Notes under the pieces: model-generated
Told to the model about the DNA's origin: nothing
The model's database searches: none
Seen by the model: the letters and a program-made list of their open reading frames with translations, nothing else
Made by a program: the position numbers and the translations under genes
Assembly: GCF_000224515.1 (NCBI RefSeq)
Contig: NZ_AGAF01000085.1
Coordinates: 24,955-88,954 of the forward strand
DNA: 64,000 nt
Reading direction: 5' to 3'
Source: Desulfosporosinus sp. OT
GTDB lineage: Bacteria; Bacillota; Desulfitobacteriia; Desulfitobacteriales; Desulfitobacteriaceae
Part shown: piece by piece, positions 1-8,417 of the stretch
How the letters are laid out: each line of letters begins with the position of its first letter
Numbering within the stretch: the first letter of the stretch is position 1

Positions 1-39
1 AGAAAGCTAATTCTCTATAAAGGAAGAGGGTAACGCATA

Positions 40-777
40 ATGAGTACGGAAGTTGCACTTCAATACGAAAACAAACTCTTTCATAAAGGTCAATTTAAGA
101 AATTCGTTCTAAAATTATGTCGATTCCTTAATATATTACCCTCCGATGGTTACACTTTCTTACGTCAAAAGGATCAAGATTTTGAGATAAGCTCTAAAGT
201 CAGCGTTGATGAATTAGAAAACATCTGTGATATTGGAACTACAGTTAGTCGTCTAGATTTTCATTATAATTATAATATTATTAAGTTAAGTTGTACGTCA
301 TGTTCAAATGTATTGAATGTTTTGTACGTAATAAATGGTAATATGAAATATTCCAAAAAACTTATATTTTTTGTAGAGAACATACTTGAAATTACCAGAT
401 TCACTGAAGAGATAAGCAAGTTGACCGATGGTCATCGTCAGGCTACTCCAGACATCTCTAGCGTAGAAAAATCCGAAGTTGTCATAGAACCAATTGGGCA
501 GATGCAAACGGACTTAGACCCTAGCAATATATTAAATAATAGATCCATTGAACCTTCTGTAGAGGGAGTTATAGTTAGATTTGGGGGCAAGGGAGCTAAC
601 CAAAATAAAGAGACAATTAATAAACGGCAATTTCTCGAAATTGAAAAACCAGTACTTAACCTTATGAAACAGGTTTATGATAGGGAAACCGAAAATACTG
701 TGGGATGGACATTAGAAAAGTATCTTCATCAAGTGATCCAGGCACATTGCCAAGAGATTATGGGTTATAATCAATAA
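40..777 (+). CDS. Uncharacterised 245-aa protein
   Basis: ATG start preceded by an AGGAAGAGGG ribosome binding site. The protein is soluble in appearance, with no membrane segment or signal peptide. The N-terminal half (about residues 1-115) is rich in aromatic and Asn/Lys residues and carries a CTSC pair near residue 87. The middle (about 125-180) looks like a flexible linker, and the last 50 residues look helical. A rho-independent terminator follows about 45 bases later, so it probably ends its own transcript. I do not recognise a family. The AT-rich composition and lack of a recognisable neighbour suggest an accessory gene. Confidence 0.6.
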   Translation: MSTEVALQYENKLFHKGQFKKFVLKLCRFLNILPSDGYTFLRQKDQDFEISSKVSVDELENICDIGTTVSRLDFHYNYNIIKLSCTSCSNVLNVLYVINGNMKYSKKLIFFVENILEITRFTEEISKLTDGHRQATPDISSVEKSEVVIEPIGQMQTDLDPSNILNNRSIEPSVEGVIVRFGGKGANQNKETINKRQFLEIEKPVLNLMKQVYDRETENTVGWTLEKYLHQVIQAHCQEIMGYNQ

Positions 778-821
778 GAAATGAGATTAATCGAAATATG
801 GGGAGTTAATGATGAAATACA

Positions 822-871
822 ACCGACGATTGGGGTGCACCATGCATCTTGGTCGGCGGTTTTTTATTTTT
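822..871 (+). terminator. Rho-independent terminator
   Basis: An ACCGAC/GTCGGC-type stem with an inner GTGC/GCAT stem is followed by a run of T (TTTTTTATTTTT). It lies just downstream of the 245-aa gene and separates it from the DUF5320 operon. Confidence 0.75.
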
Positions 872-982
872 AATAAGCTTGATGTTGAAATCTATAGAGA
901 CATTATCGTTATTGACATATGTTCATATCCGTGCAATAATAGAATTATAAAAGGCATATGCCAATAACTTATAAAGGAGACG

Positions 983-1237
983 ATGAATTTGCCTGGAAGA
1001 GATGGAACAGGGCCTACGGGACGTGGAGTGGCGAGCGGAAGAGGTTTAGGCTATCAGGGAACAGAGGCTGTTCGCAGCACTACTGGATTAGGACAAGGAT
1101 TAGGTTCCAGAAGAGGCCATAGAAATTTTGCCGCAGATCAAACCGTATCCAAAACACAAAAGGAATTACTGCAAGAGCAAAAAGCGCTCCTTGAAAGCAA
1201 GCTTGATATCATAAGCAAGCAATTACAGAGCTTGTAA
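983..1237 (+). CDS. DUF5320-like small Gly/Arg-rich protein
   Basis: An 84-aa protein with an AAAGGAG ribosome binding site 7 bases before ATG. The first 15 residues (PGRDGTGPTGRG) match the typical start of DUF5320 proteins, which are commonly encoded beside NifX-like and Mrp-type ATPase genes in anaerobes. A basic Gly-rich middle is followed by a predicted coiled coil at about residues 55-84 (KELLQEQKALLESKLDIISK). It is the first gene of a same-strand group with the NifX-like protein and two ATPases, so a role in metal-cluster handling is plausible but inferred from neighbours only. Confidence 0.75.
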   Translation: MNLPGRDGTGPTGRGVASGRGLGYQGTEAVRSTTGLGQGLGSRRGHRNFAADQTVSKTQKELLQEQKALLESKLDIISKQLQSL

Positions 1238-1308
1238 GAGGCAGCAAAATTAGCAGGGGGACACTCCTGTTACTTTTGCCGCAAATTGAAGAGAATGGAG
1301 GATTTCCA

Positions 1309-1677
1309 ATGAAAATTGCAATTCCGGTAAATGACAAATCTATGGAAGCAAGTGTCTGTGATTCCTTTGGCCGCACGCCCTATTACTTAATCTATGATAC
1401 TGAATCAAACGAAAGTGTTTTTCTCGATAATAGCGCAGTAGCCAGCCAAGGTGGTGCAGGGATCAAGGCTGCGCAGACCGTTGTAGATAACAAGGTAAAT
1501 GCCTTGCTTACCCCGCGATGCGGCGAGAACGCTGCAGAGGTCATTAAAGCAGCGAATATCCAACTATATAAAACGATCAATGATTCTCTTAAGGATAATA
1601 TCGATGCCTTTAATGAGGGAAAACTCTCTTTATTGGAAGAAATTCATGCTGGATTTCATGGTCACGGAGGCAGATAG
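1309..1677 (+). CDS. NifX/NifB-type dinitrogenase iron-molybdenum cofactor-binding family protein
   Basis: A 122-aa protein of the small NifX-like fold family. It begins MKIAIPVNDKSMEASVCDSFGR, with the usual opening strand and Asp/Phe-Gly-Arg segment, and has the family's conserved GGAGIKAAQ and CGENAAEVI motifs. ATG 1309 is chosen over an upstream in-frame TTG because a GGAGG site lies 7 bases before it and family members start here. It ends His-rich (HAGFHGHGGR), which could bind metal. The next gene follows after one base. The family binds iron-sulfur or iron-molybdenum cluster precursors, but no nitrogenase genes are visible, so a general Fe-S role is more likely. Confidence 0.85.
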   Translation: MKIAIPVNDKSMEASVCDSFGRTPYYLIYDTESNESVFLDNSAVASQGGAGIKAAQTVVDNKVNALLTPRCGENAAEVIKAANIQLYKTINDSLKDNIDAFNEGKLSLLEEIHAGFHGHGGR

Positions 1678-1678
1678 T

Positions 1679-2515
1679 ATGAAGATAGCTGTGCTAAGCG
1701 GCAAAGGCGGCACAGGAAAAACACTTATATCTGTAAATCTGGCTGCGTCTGCCAAGGAATCAATCTATATAGATTGTGATGTTGAAGAGCCAAACGGACA
1801 TTTGTTTTTCAAGCCGGAGAATATTCAATCAGAAGAAATCTCGATCAAGGTTCCTACTGTCGATGAAAAACTTTGTAATGGCTGCCGTAAATGTATTGAT
1901 TTTTGTAAATTCAATGCCTTGGCCTATATTATCAACAAACCAAAGGTGTTTAATGAAGTTTGTCATTCCTGCGGAGGATGTGTGTTGTTCTGTCCTGAGA
2001 AAGCCTTATCAGAGAAAGAAATCATTATCGGGGAAATTCAAAGTGGTATTTCAGAAAATGTTGCAGTCCTTACAGGGATATTAAATGCCGGTGAAAAGTC
2101 CGGCATCCCCATTATCAAAAAACTTCTGAAGGATACTCATGAAAATAAATTCACCTTTATTGATTGCCCACCCGGAAGCGCGTGTATTGTCATGGACAGC
2201 ATCAAAGATGCGGACTATTGCATATTGGTAGCAGAGCCTACTTTGTTTGGTGTTCATAATTTGAATATGGTTTATGAGCTCGTAAAGTTATTTAACAAAC
2301 CGCACGGTGCGGTACTAAACAAGTGTATGGAAGGAGAAAATCCGTCAGAAAAATTTTGTCTAGAAAAGGATATTAAAATCATTGGCAAGATTCCTTTTGA
2401 GCAGGAGCTTGGAACTTTGAATTCAAAGGCGTTAGTTTTAGTTAGACAAAATAATAAATATCGCGATATGTTCTCTTCTCTGCTTCAAATTGTGACTAAG
2501 GAGGTGCAGATATGA
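1679..2515 (+). CDS. Mrp/MinD-type P-loop ATPase with inserted 2[4Fe-4S] ferredoxin domain (first copy)
   Basis: A 278-aa cytoplasmic ATPase. Deviant Walker A GKGGTGKT lies at residues 8-15. A ferredoxin-like insert has cysteines 66, 69, 72, 76 and 95, 98, 101, 105, sufficient for two [4Fe-4S] clusters. The DCPPGSA switch segment is in the second half. ATG 1679 is one base after the NifX-like stop, and the stop overlaps the next start by four bases (ATGA), so the genes are translationally coupled. Proteins of this class occur as pairs and are thought to act in Fe-S cluster assembly or electron transfer. The exact substrate is unknown. Confidence 0.85.
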   Translation: MKIAVLSGKGGTGKTLISVNLAASAKESIYIDCDVEEPNGHLFFKPENIQSEEISIKVPTVDEKLCNGCRKCIDFCKFNALAYIINKPKVFNEVCHSCGGCVLFCPEKALSEKEIIIGEIQSGISENVAVLTGILNAGEKSGIPIIKKLLKDTHENKFTFIDCPPGSACIVMDSIKDADYCILVAEPTLFGVHNLNMVYELVKLFNKPHGAVLNKCMEGENPSEKFCLEKDIKIIGKIPFEQELGTLNSKALVLVRQNNKYRDMFSSLLQIVTKEVQI

Positions 2516-3387
2516 AGCAGCTATTAATCCTTAGTGGCAAGGGCGGTACGGGAAAAACAACGATTGCCAGTGCATTTATTAAGTTAGCTAAGGCTAAAGT
2601 CTATGCAGATTGTGATGTGGATGCCCCTAATTTGCATTTGGTTATGAATCAGTCAGCGGAAGCCAAACGATCAAACTATTACGGATTGCCTAAGGCAGTC
2701 ATTAATCCAAAATTATGTGTGCAATGCGATTTGTGCCTGCAAAATTGCCGTTTCGATGCAATACAAGTGGGTCTTGATTATCAGGTTGATGACTATGCTT
2801 GTGAAGGCTGCGGTGTCTGCGAATCAATTTGCCCTGTGGGAGCCATCTTCTCAAAACCGGTCTTAACCGGAGAATTAATGTTGTATTTAGACGATGCAAT
2901 ATTTTCTACTGCACAGCTTAGAATGGGAAGTGGCAACTCCGGAATGCTGGTAACCGAAGTAAAAAAGCAAATGAGAACGGCGGCGATTACAGACCATGAC
3001 CTTGCAATCATTGATGGATCACCCGGTATAGGATGTCCGGTGATCGCCTCGATTAGTGGTGTTGATATGGTTTTGATCGTTGCTGAACCGTCTGTTTCGG
3101 GAATCAGTGATATGGAACGTATCATTAAAACTGCAGCAAAATTTCAAACGCGAACCGCCATTTGTATTAATAAATTCGATACCAACATTGAAAATACCGT
3201 TATAATCGAATCGTTTTGCCAAAAGTTCAACCTCCCTTTTGCTGGAAGAATCCCCTTTGACCCAGACGTTGTAAAGGCAATCAATAGGGGGCAGAGTATT
3301 GTTGATATGGATTGTGAAGCTGGGCGCGCTACAAAAAATATTTTTGATAAAACGATCAAAATACTATTTCAGGAAAGTTTAGGTTAA
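2512..3387 (+). CDS. Mrp/MinD-type P-loop ATPase with inserted 2[4Fe-4S] ferredoxin domain (second copy)
   Basis: A 291-aa paralogue of the preceding gene. It has GKGGTGKTT at 9-17, ferredoxin cysteines 69, 72, 75, 79 and 97, 100, 103, 107, and the switch segment DGSPGIGCP. A GGAGG ribosome binding site lies inside the end of the first ATPase. Two similar but non-identical subunits in one operon suggest a heterodimer, as MinD-like ATPases work as dimers. Together with DUF5320 and NifX-like proteins this forms a recurrent anaerobe Fe-S gene cluster. The partner is inferred, not visible. Confidence 0.85.
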   Translation: MKQLLILSGKGGTGKTTIASAFIKLAKAKVYADCDVDAPNLHLVMNQSAEAKRSNYYGLPKAVINPKLCVQCDLCLQNCRFDAIQVGLDYQVDDYACEGCGVCESICPVGAIFSKPVLTGELMLYLDDAIFSTAQLRMGSGNSGMLVTEVKKQMRTAAITDHDLAIIDGSPGIGCPVIASISGVDMVLIVAEPSVSGISDMERIIKTAAKFQTRTAICINKFDTNIENTVIIESFCQKFNLPFAGRIPFDPDVVKAINRGQSIVDMDCEAGRATKNIFDKTIKILFQESLG

Positions 3388-3399
3388 GGAGAGAACCCA

Positions 3400-3572
3400 A
3401 TGAGTGAAAATTGTAATGATACCAAAATGGCATAAACTGTGATATACGTTCGATTGAATTTTTTGACGGTGATTGGCTTGACGATATAGCAACTATTTTC
3501 AAAAAAATGGTGGATGAAAAAATGAAAATTGCAGTGGCAAGTCTGAATGGAAGGAGCAGTGAAGAAGATTGA
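3400..3572 (+). pseudogene. Small ORF with probable frameshift downstream of the ATPase pair
   Basis: A good AAGGAGAG site is followed by ATG 3400, but this frame (MSENCNDTKMA) stops after 11 codons at 3433. A second frame continues from about 3420 to a TGA at 3570 and reads like protein (RSIEFFDGDWLDDIA, then MKIAVASLNG, which resembles the opening strand of NifX-like proteins). A one-base slip near 3420 would join the two into about 57 residues. The MSENCN start is reminiscent of Mrp/NBP35 N-termini. It may be a decayed fourth member of the operon or two unrelated fragments. Confidence 0.35.
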
Positions 3573-3660
3573 ACCATTGAAACCCAGTTTTAGAAATAAT
3601 CAGCTTAGAGTATGTGCTTACTTCTTACATAGTGATAAAACAATTATTAGAAAAGCAGAA

Positions 3661-3706
3661 ACAAACCCATCGTAATCACGCCTAAGCTTGATTACGATGG
3701 GTTTGT
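3661..3706. terminator. Bidirectional terminator
   Basis: A perfect 18-bp inverted repeat with a 10-base loop (arm starts ACAAACCCATCG) lies between the convergent ATPase operon and the histidine kinase gene. Confidence 0.85.
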
Positions 3707-3746
3707 TATGTAAATTACTGTTCTTTGTTGAATATGTCCATAATTT

Positions 3747-5351
3747 CTATTCTATAGTTAGAACAGGAAAATTTATACTGAAAGTTGTGCCATGTCCAAC
3801 TTCACTCAGTACATTAATTTCGCCTTTGTGATTTCGTATAATACCATACGTCACCATAAGGCCAAGACCTGTACCCGTTTCTTTTGTTGTAAAGAATGGT
3901 GTCCCCAGCTTCTCTAAGTTCTCACGGGGCACTCCCGGTCCGTTATCTTGCACTTTAACCTCTACAACAGAATTACCCCGATTTGTCAGATGAATTTTTA
4001 CAAATCCTCCATCGACTATCGATTCTATGGAATTTTTAATCAGATTAATAAATACTTGCTTTAGTTGATTAGGTTCCCCTCTAATCGCTAAAAGATCCTC
4101 CGATGCAATCAATTCCAATTGAATATCTTTTAAGACAGCTTGTGGTCCTATAAGGTTAAGGATATCATTTATAAGATTCCGCAAATTTATCTCTGCAAAT
4201 TGAACAGGTACAGGTTTAGCCAAAACCACCATTTCACCCACAATATCATTAATCCGATCGATTTCTTGCATAATGGTTTCTAAATAGAATTCAGGAATTG
4301 GCTCGCTCTTTTTACTTTGAATCAATTGAACAAAACCCTTAATAGAGGTGAGCGGATTTCTGATTTCATGAGCGACCCCTGCTGCTAACTGGCCAACAAG
4401 TGCTAACTTTTCCGCCTTTTGAATATGCTCAGCCGCTATCCGATCTTTCAATAAGTTGAAATAACGAAGTATAACGATGATAAACATTATTAAAAGAATG
4501 ATTATAAAGATATTACGCCACATAATTTGATTCATCTGATTGTTAAATTCCTGAAGTGGTTGCACAATAACAATAACCCAGGGTGCTTCCGTCAACGTTA
4601 CGAATGAATGCTGTTCGGGTGGTTCTTCACCCGGTGATGGACCGATGGACCCTTCACCTGTTTTCGCGGCTAAAGCAGCTTTAAACAAGGGTGTTTTATC
4701 TAATTCCATTGTCTTTTTTAATTCTTCTAATTTAGGATGCCAAAGGAAATTTCCATCTTTGGTGAAACGCGTAGCGTATCCAGAGTGTCCAATCTGTATA
4801 ACCGAAAGTTTATTTTGCAATTCGTCTAATGGAATTGAAACACCAACTATACCCGAAACTTTGCCATCTTGGTAAAATGGCGCTGTTATGCTAATGATGT
4901 CTATGCCTGTGACTCTGCCAACATAGGGTCCCCCGATAAAAACTTTTTTTTGCATTGCTGCTGTGAAAAAATCTCGATCAACAATATTTTTATCTGCGTG
5001 GTCATTAGGATATTTAGCGAGAAGTTGACCTTTAGCATTTGCCACGTAAAATAAAGATGCCTCGGAGTGGGCAAGGCTTATATCTCTTAAGAGCTTAGTT
5101 AATTCGTTACGATCATTATCAATTAATGGCACCCGAAAGGCAACACCTTTTAAAGTTTGTTTATAACTACTCAAATAGTCATCAACATAGTTGGCCGTAA
5201 GCCTAGCAATTTGCATATTCTTATTGATCATTTCTTGACGTTGCTCATTCAGTTGATCAAAAAGCAACAGATAACCCATTGTAACCACTGGTACTAGGAT
5301 CAACATAATCAGAAGCACCTTTGCCAAACGTTTTTCTCTAATAAAATTCAA
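3747..5351 (-). CDS. Membrane sensor histidine kinase with extracellular Cache domain
   Basis: A 534-aa kinase starting at TTG. Membrane segment 1 is at residues 11-31. An extracellular dCache-type sensor spans about 35-270 (FFTAAMQKKVFIGGPYVG and DIISITAPFY are typical). Membrane segment 2 is at 280-299, and the H-box GVAHEIRNPLTSIKGF has phospho-His at 328. Catalytic N (FINLIKNSIES) and G boxes (DNGPGVP, GTGLGLM) are intact. The architecture matches sporulation/AtoS-type kinases of spore formers. No response regulator is adjacent, so it is an orphan and may feed a phosphorelay. The ligand is unknown, though Cache domains usually bind small organic molecules. Confidence 0.9.
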   Translation of the reverse strand: MNFIREKRLAKVLLIMLILVPVVTMGYLLLFDQLNEQRQEMINKNMQIARLTANYVDDYLSSYKQTLKGVAFRVPLIDNDRNELTKLLRDISLAHSEASLFYVANAKGQLLAKYPNDHADKNIVDRDFFTAAMQKKVFIGGPYVGRVTGIDIISITAPFYQDGKVSGIVGVSIPLDELQNKLSVIQIGHSGYATRFTKDGNFLWHPKLEELKKTMELDKTPLFKAALAAKTGEGSIGPSPGEEPPEQHSFVTLTEAPWVIVIVQPLQEFNNQMNQIMWRNIFIIILLIMFIIVILRYFNLLKDRIAAEHIQKAEKLALVGQLAAGVAHEIRNPLTSIKGFVQLIQSKKSEPIPEFYLETIMQEIDRINDIVGEMVVLAKPVPVQFAEINLRNLINDILNLIGPQAVLKDIQLELIASEDLLAIRGEPNQLKQVFINLIKNSIESIVDGGFVKIHLTNRGNSVVEVKVQDNGPGVPRENLEKLGTPFFTTKETGTGLGLMVTYGIIRNHKGEINVLSEVGHGTTFSINFPVLTIE

Positions 5352-5742
5352 GGGTTTTCATCCTATCTTGTTGTGAATATTCTACATATAAGATTAATAC
5401 TTATATATTTCGATATAGATTATTAATTCCCTCTAAATGATTCAAGCAAAGCCCATAATAGACAGCATTTTAGCTTCTACACAGCTCAACTATTGATTTC
5501 ACTGCTATTTTTACCCGGTTTCAAAAGTGTCTCAAAACACCTACGTCCTATCCGCTTCCACCATGATGGGAATGTTGTTAAGGACAACAAGTTATTAGGA
5601 ATTTGTAGAGAAACTTGCCGGCAACCGCATGAATATTTTTATGAGTACCTAAGCAATATTAACGGTCAATTAAAAGGGTTAGAGATTAAGAATAAAATGA
5701 ATACCTGTAAATAGTTTCTGTATAAGATTTAAGAAATGTTGA

Positions 5743-5782
5743 AGCCACCGAGATCAAGCTTTTGCATCTGATATCGGTGGCT
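5743..5782. terminator. Terminator-like hairpin in a 540-base gap
   Basis: A 9-bp AGCCACCGA/TCGGTGGCT stem is extended inward by ATCA/TGAT. There is no strong T-run. The gap 5352-5895 otherwise holds only a 73-codon open frame (5493-5714, +) with no good ribosome binding site or recognisable family, which I do not support as a gene. Confidence 0.5.
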
Positions 5783-5895
5783 CCATTTTGAATATTTAGA
5801 TGAATGTAATTTTGCGAAGACGTAGGAATCAAAAGCTCCGTTCTTACAAAATTAAAAGCTGTTCAGCATAATGAAATTTTATAGGTATGTATTTT

Positions 5896-6456
5896 TTACT
5901 TTGAGAGTAACTCTCCAGCGGTAAATGCTTGTTTTAGTAATTCATCCGATAACTTGAAATTAGGCGAACCTGTATGTGAACAAAGCAAGCTATCTGTAAG
6001 CTCCCAACCGAACATAGAGAACGTGCCATTGACGAACTGGATTGTGGCTTGAAACGCATCTTTGTTCTCGTTTCCTTGTGAGAAAATAGTAACTGCTTTT
6101 TTTCCAGGATAACGGGCTTGGAATGGGAATCCAGTGCCTTCAAGCACAGGGTACATTCTATCAAGCCATTGCTTTGCTTGCCCTGAGATTTGCATAAAAT
6201 AAATGGGTGAGCCAAAAATTACACCGTCAGCATTTTTAATATCCTCGTACATTGGTTGTAAATAATCTTTTGTAGCGCAGCCCTCATGACTCCTACAATA
6301 GAAACAGCCTTGGCAGCCCTTGATACCATCGTCGTTAAGGTCATAGATTTTTATTTCAGCACCTTTTGATTGAGCTCCTTTGATTACTTCCTGAATTAGT
6401 TTAGAGGTATACCCGTTTTTTCTCGGACTACCGATAAATGCGATAACTTTACTCAT
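5896..6456 (-). CDS. Flavodoxin-fold NAD(P)H-dependent FMN reductase / iron-sulfur flavoprotein-like
   Basis: A 186-aa protein. The FMN phosphate-binding segment GSPRKNGYTSKL lies near residues 9-20, the CQGCFYCRSHEGC cysteine group near 48-60, and the second flavin loop GSPIYFMQISGQ near 81-92. The Cys cluster is like that of iron-sulfur flavoproteins, which transfer electrons to small substrates or detoxify oxygen species. A -35/-10 pair with an overlapping palindrome lies upstream (6491-6526), suggesting a dedicated repressor. The length of 186 is normal for the short subfamily. Substrate unknown. Confidence 0.85.
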   Translation of the reverse strand: MSKVIAFIGSPRKNGYTSKLIQEVIKGAQSKGAEIKIYDLNDDGIKGCQGCFYCRSHEGCATKDYLQPMYEDIKNADGVIFGSPIYFMQISGQAKQWLDRMYPVLEGTGFPFQARYPGKKAVTIFSQGNENKDAFQATIQFVNGTFSMFGWELTDSLLCSHTGSPNFKLSDELLKQAFTAGELLSK

Positions 6457-6490
6457 ATTTTGACCCTGCCTTTTAATGTTTTTATAATAT

Positions 6491-6526
6491 AGCTCAATTA
6501 TATCAGTATAATTGGGCTAAAGGCAA
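6491..6526 (-). promoter_or_regulatory. Promoter with overlapping palindromic operator of the flavoprotein gene
   Basis: On the minus strand a TTGCCT -35 (6521-6526) is separated by 18 bases from a TATAAT -10 (6497-6502). A near-perfect inverted repeat, CAATTATA-tcag-TATAATTG extended by AGC/GCT, covers 6491-6518 and therefore the -10. This is the usual layout for a dimeric HTH repressor site (MarR/HxlR-like). The regulator is not identified. Confidence 0.55.
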
Positions 6527-6701
6527 AAGCAACAATACATTTTGAAGTCCGTCTAAAATGGATAAAGCTCTTAAAACTGCTAAAACCGAAAAATAGAACA
6601 GCTTGGAGAATTGAAGTAATATCGAGTATTTGGAAGATGCATGTTTCATCAAAAACATTACACGGTATCTCCTCAGTCTAGTACCTTCTACAAAATAGAT
6701 T

Positions 6702-6729
6702 AGCCGGGAATAATCTTTGTTTCCCGGCT
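6702..6729 (-). terminator. Terminator of the DUF2680 gene
   Basis: AGCCGGGAA/TTCCCGGCT stem with a 10-base loop, 23 bases after the stop codon. The following tail is only weakly T-rich. Confidence 0.65.
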
Positions 6730-6751
6730 CGCACTTAAATTGAATATCCCA

Positions 6752-7207
6752 TCATTGCACTAATCTGCACCCAGCGTTCAGGCCTCTTCCACCACCATTT
6801 CGTCGACCGGCACCCATACCCATACCCATACCCAGTGCAGAACCATTTCCTAGGCCCATTCGAGCACTGCCGGTTCCGTCACAGATTGCCTGATTGGCCT
6901 TCATAGTATTATAAGCCGCATCTGCCTGCGCTTGTGTCAAATTACCATCCTTAACCCTTTGGTCTAGAAACGCCTTTCTCTGTTCGAGAGTCTCAGCTTT
7001 GAATTCCTCTAACTTTCCAGCTTCACTAGCAATGGTTCCATAGGTTTTACCGGCGGCTCGTTCTGAGGTCACTTGTTCCACAGACTTGCCGGTTAAGGTG
7101 GATACAATCCCAGCTGGTGTCGTTGCGTCTACAGCATAGGCAGCTCCTGTTACCCCTAAAACTCCGGCAATTGTAACAGCTGCAACGAGTTTCTTGAAGT
7201 TTTTCAT
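6752..7207 (-). CDS. Secreted DUF2680-like protein
   Basis: A 151-aa exported protein. The signal peptide at residues 1-25 has a KKLV n-region, a hydrophobic core and a probable cut after AYA. The mature part has a helical middle with KSVEQVTSERAAGKTYGTIA and TLEQRKAFLDQRVKDGNLTQ, typical of DUF2680, then a Gly/Met/Arg-rich C-terminus with GMGMGMG repeats. It has its own GGAGCG site and terminator and appears monocistronic. Family function is unknown. The Met/Gly-rich tail could bind metal, but that is speculation. Confidence 0.8.
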   Translation of the reverse strand: MKNFKKLVAAVTIAGVLGVTGAAYAVDATTPAGIVSTLTGKSVEQVTSERAAGKTYGTIASEAGKLEEFKAETLEQRKAFLDQRVKDGNLTQAQADAAYNTMKANQAICDGTGSARMGLGNGSALGMGMGMGAGRRNGGGRGLNAGCRLVQ

Positions 7208-7632
7208 AAAATCACGCTCCTTTTGATTTAGGTGTTAAAACCTTACGACTCTATAATAACCAGGGATTGTGACAAAAGTATTACAAAATTTAAGATAAAG
7301 ACCTACATCTTAAAAGTCCTTTGTTTTTTGTGTACTTCTTGCTATTGACAACAACTTCAACTTTTATTCACATGAAAACGAAAAGGTGAAAATGGACAAT
7401 GTAAATAAAGAATAATGAGTTTAGTAAACTGTTTCCCCCGACGAACAAAGTTGCCGAAGGTTGATGCGATCAAAATCTCTTTGAAGAAAAATCAAAAGGT
7501 TTAGTTTAATAATATATTTTATATTTATAATGATATAAGATAATTAATTAATTATATATAAAGGATTTTTTCATAATTTATAGAAATTAAGTTTGTATGT
7601 AATAAAGGTTGCGTGAATATGGGGAAGGTGAA
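7208..7632. other. Divergent intergenic region
   Basis: About 425 bases separate the DUF2680 gene and the corrinoid operon. Bases 7500-7600 are very AT-rich with TATATTTATAATG-like promoter elements. A GC-richer island (about 7435-7480) is conspicuous and could be part of a structured leader, but I cannot assign a known riboswitch class. Confidence 0.4.
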
Positions 7633-8400
7633 ATGGTGATAACCGCTGGGATTGATGTTGGTTCGACTGCAACGAAGGCAGTCATTTTTGATGGAACGAT
7701 AAGAAGTATGGCTATGATCCCTACTGGCTGGAACCCTAAAGAAGCTGGACGAAATGTATTTCGTGAAGCGCTAAATAATGCTGGTTTGCAAGAACGGGAC
7801 GTGGATAATGTCGTCGGTACCGGCTATGGACGTATATCGCTTTCATTTATCGATAAAAAGGTGACAGAGATAACCTGTCATGCAAAGGGGGCTAAATTTC
7901 TCTTTCCGCAAACTAGAACAGTCATAGATATTGGAGGTCAGGATAGTAAAGTGATTGCGGTAGCCGACGATGGTTCTGTTGCTGATTTTATCATGAATGA
8001 CAAATGTGCCGCTGGTACTGGGCGATTCTTACAAGTCATGACGGGAATTCTGGATATTACTTTAGATGAATTAGGGCAAATGGCCTCAGGTAATGAGCCT
8101 GTTAGTCTTAATAGTATGTGCACTGTTTTTGCTGAGTCCGAGATCATTGGCTTCCTGGCCCAAGGAGTGACTAAAGCGTCTATTGCTTCAGGAATAGTTC
8201 AAACCATTGCTAAAAAATTGATTAGTTTAACTTCCAGAGTCCCTTGTCTTGATGAGATTACTTTTTCTGGTGGGGTAGCTAACAATCCGGAAATTTGTAC
8301 TATCCTGTCGTCAACTCTAGGATTTAAATTTAATATTCCAAAGAACCCTCAAATTGTAGGTGCCCTTGGTGCAGCTGTTATGGGTTTCATACAATCTTAA
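7633..8400 (+). CDS. Acyl-CoA dehydratase activase (HgdC/BcrA-type ASKHA ATPase)
   Basis: A 255-aa ATPase. ATG 7633 follows a GGGGAAGGTG site; an in-frame TTG eight codons upstream is less likely. It has the ASKHA phosphate loop DVGSTATKAV near residues 8-17 and the second phosphate motif DIGGQDSK near 99-106. Cys125 (in NDKCAAGTGRF) and Cys163 (in NSMCTVFAESE) are in the positions that hold the single [4Fe-4S] cluster between two subunits in this family. Such activators use ATP to fire low-potential electrons into a partner, here the double-cubane protein 17 bases downstream. First gene of a four-gene operon. Confidence 0.92.
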   Translation: MVITAGIDVGSTATKAVIFDGTIRSMAMIPTGWNPKEAGRNVFREALNNAGLQERDVDNVVGTGYGRISLSFIDKKVTEITCHAKGAKFLFPQTRTVIDIGGQDSKVIAVADDGSVADFIMNDKCAAGTGRFLQVMTGILDITLDELGQMASGNEPVSLNSMCTVFAESEIIGFLAQGVTKASIASGIVQTIAKKLISLTSRVPCLDEITFSGGVANNPEICTILSSTLGFKFNIPKNPQIVGALGAAVMGFIQS

Positions 8401-8417
8401 ATTGAAAGGAGATAACT

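Noticed and set aside
3661-3706. 18-bp inverted repeat considered as IS terminal repeat
   Set aside because: It sits between convergent genes with T-rich flanks and fits a bidirectional terminator.
5493-5714. 73-codon open frame on the plus strand
   Set aside because: No convincing ribosome binding site, no family resemblance and uneven composition; likely chance.
7435-7480. GC-rich island upstream of the corrinoid operon as a cobalamin riboswitch
   Set aside because: No B12-box or other class-specific core could be found by eye; a covariance search would be needed.
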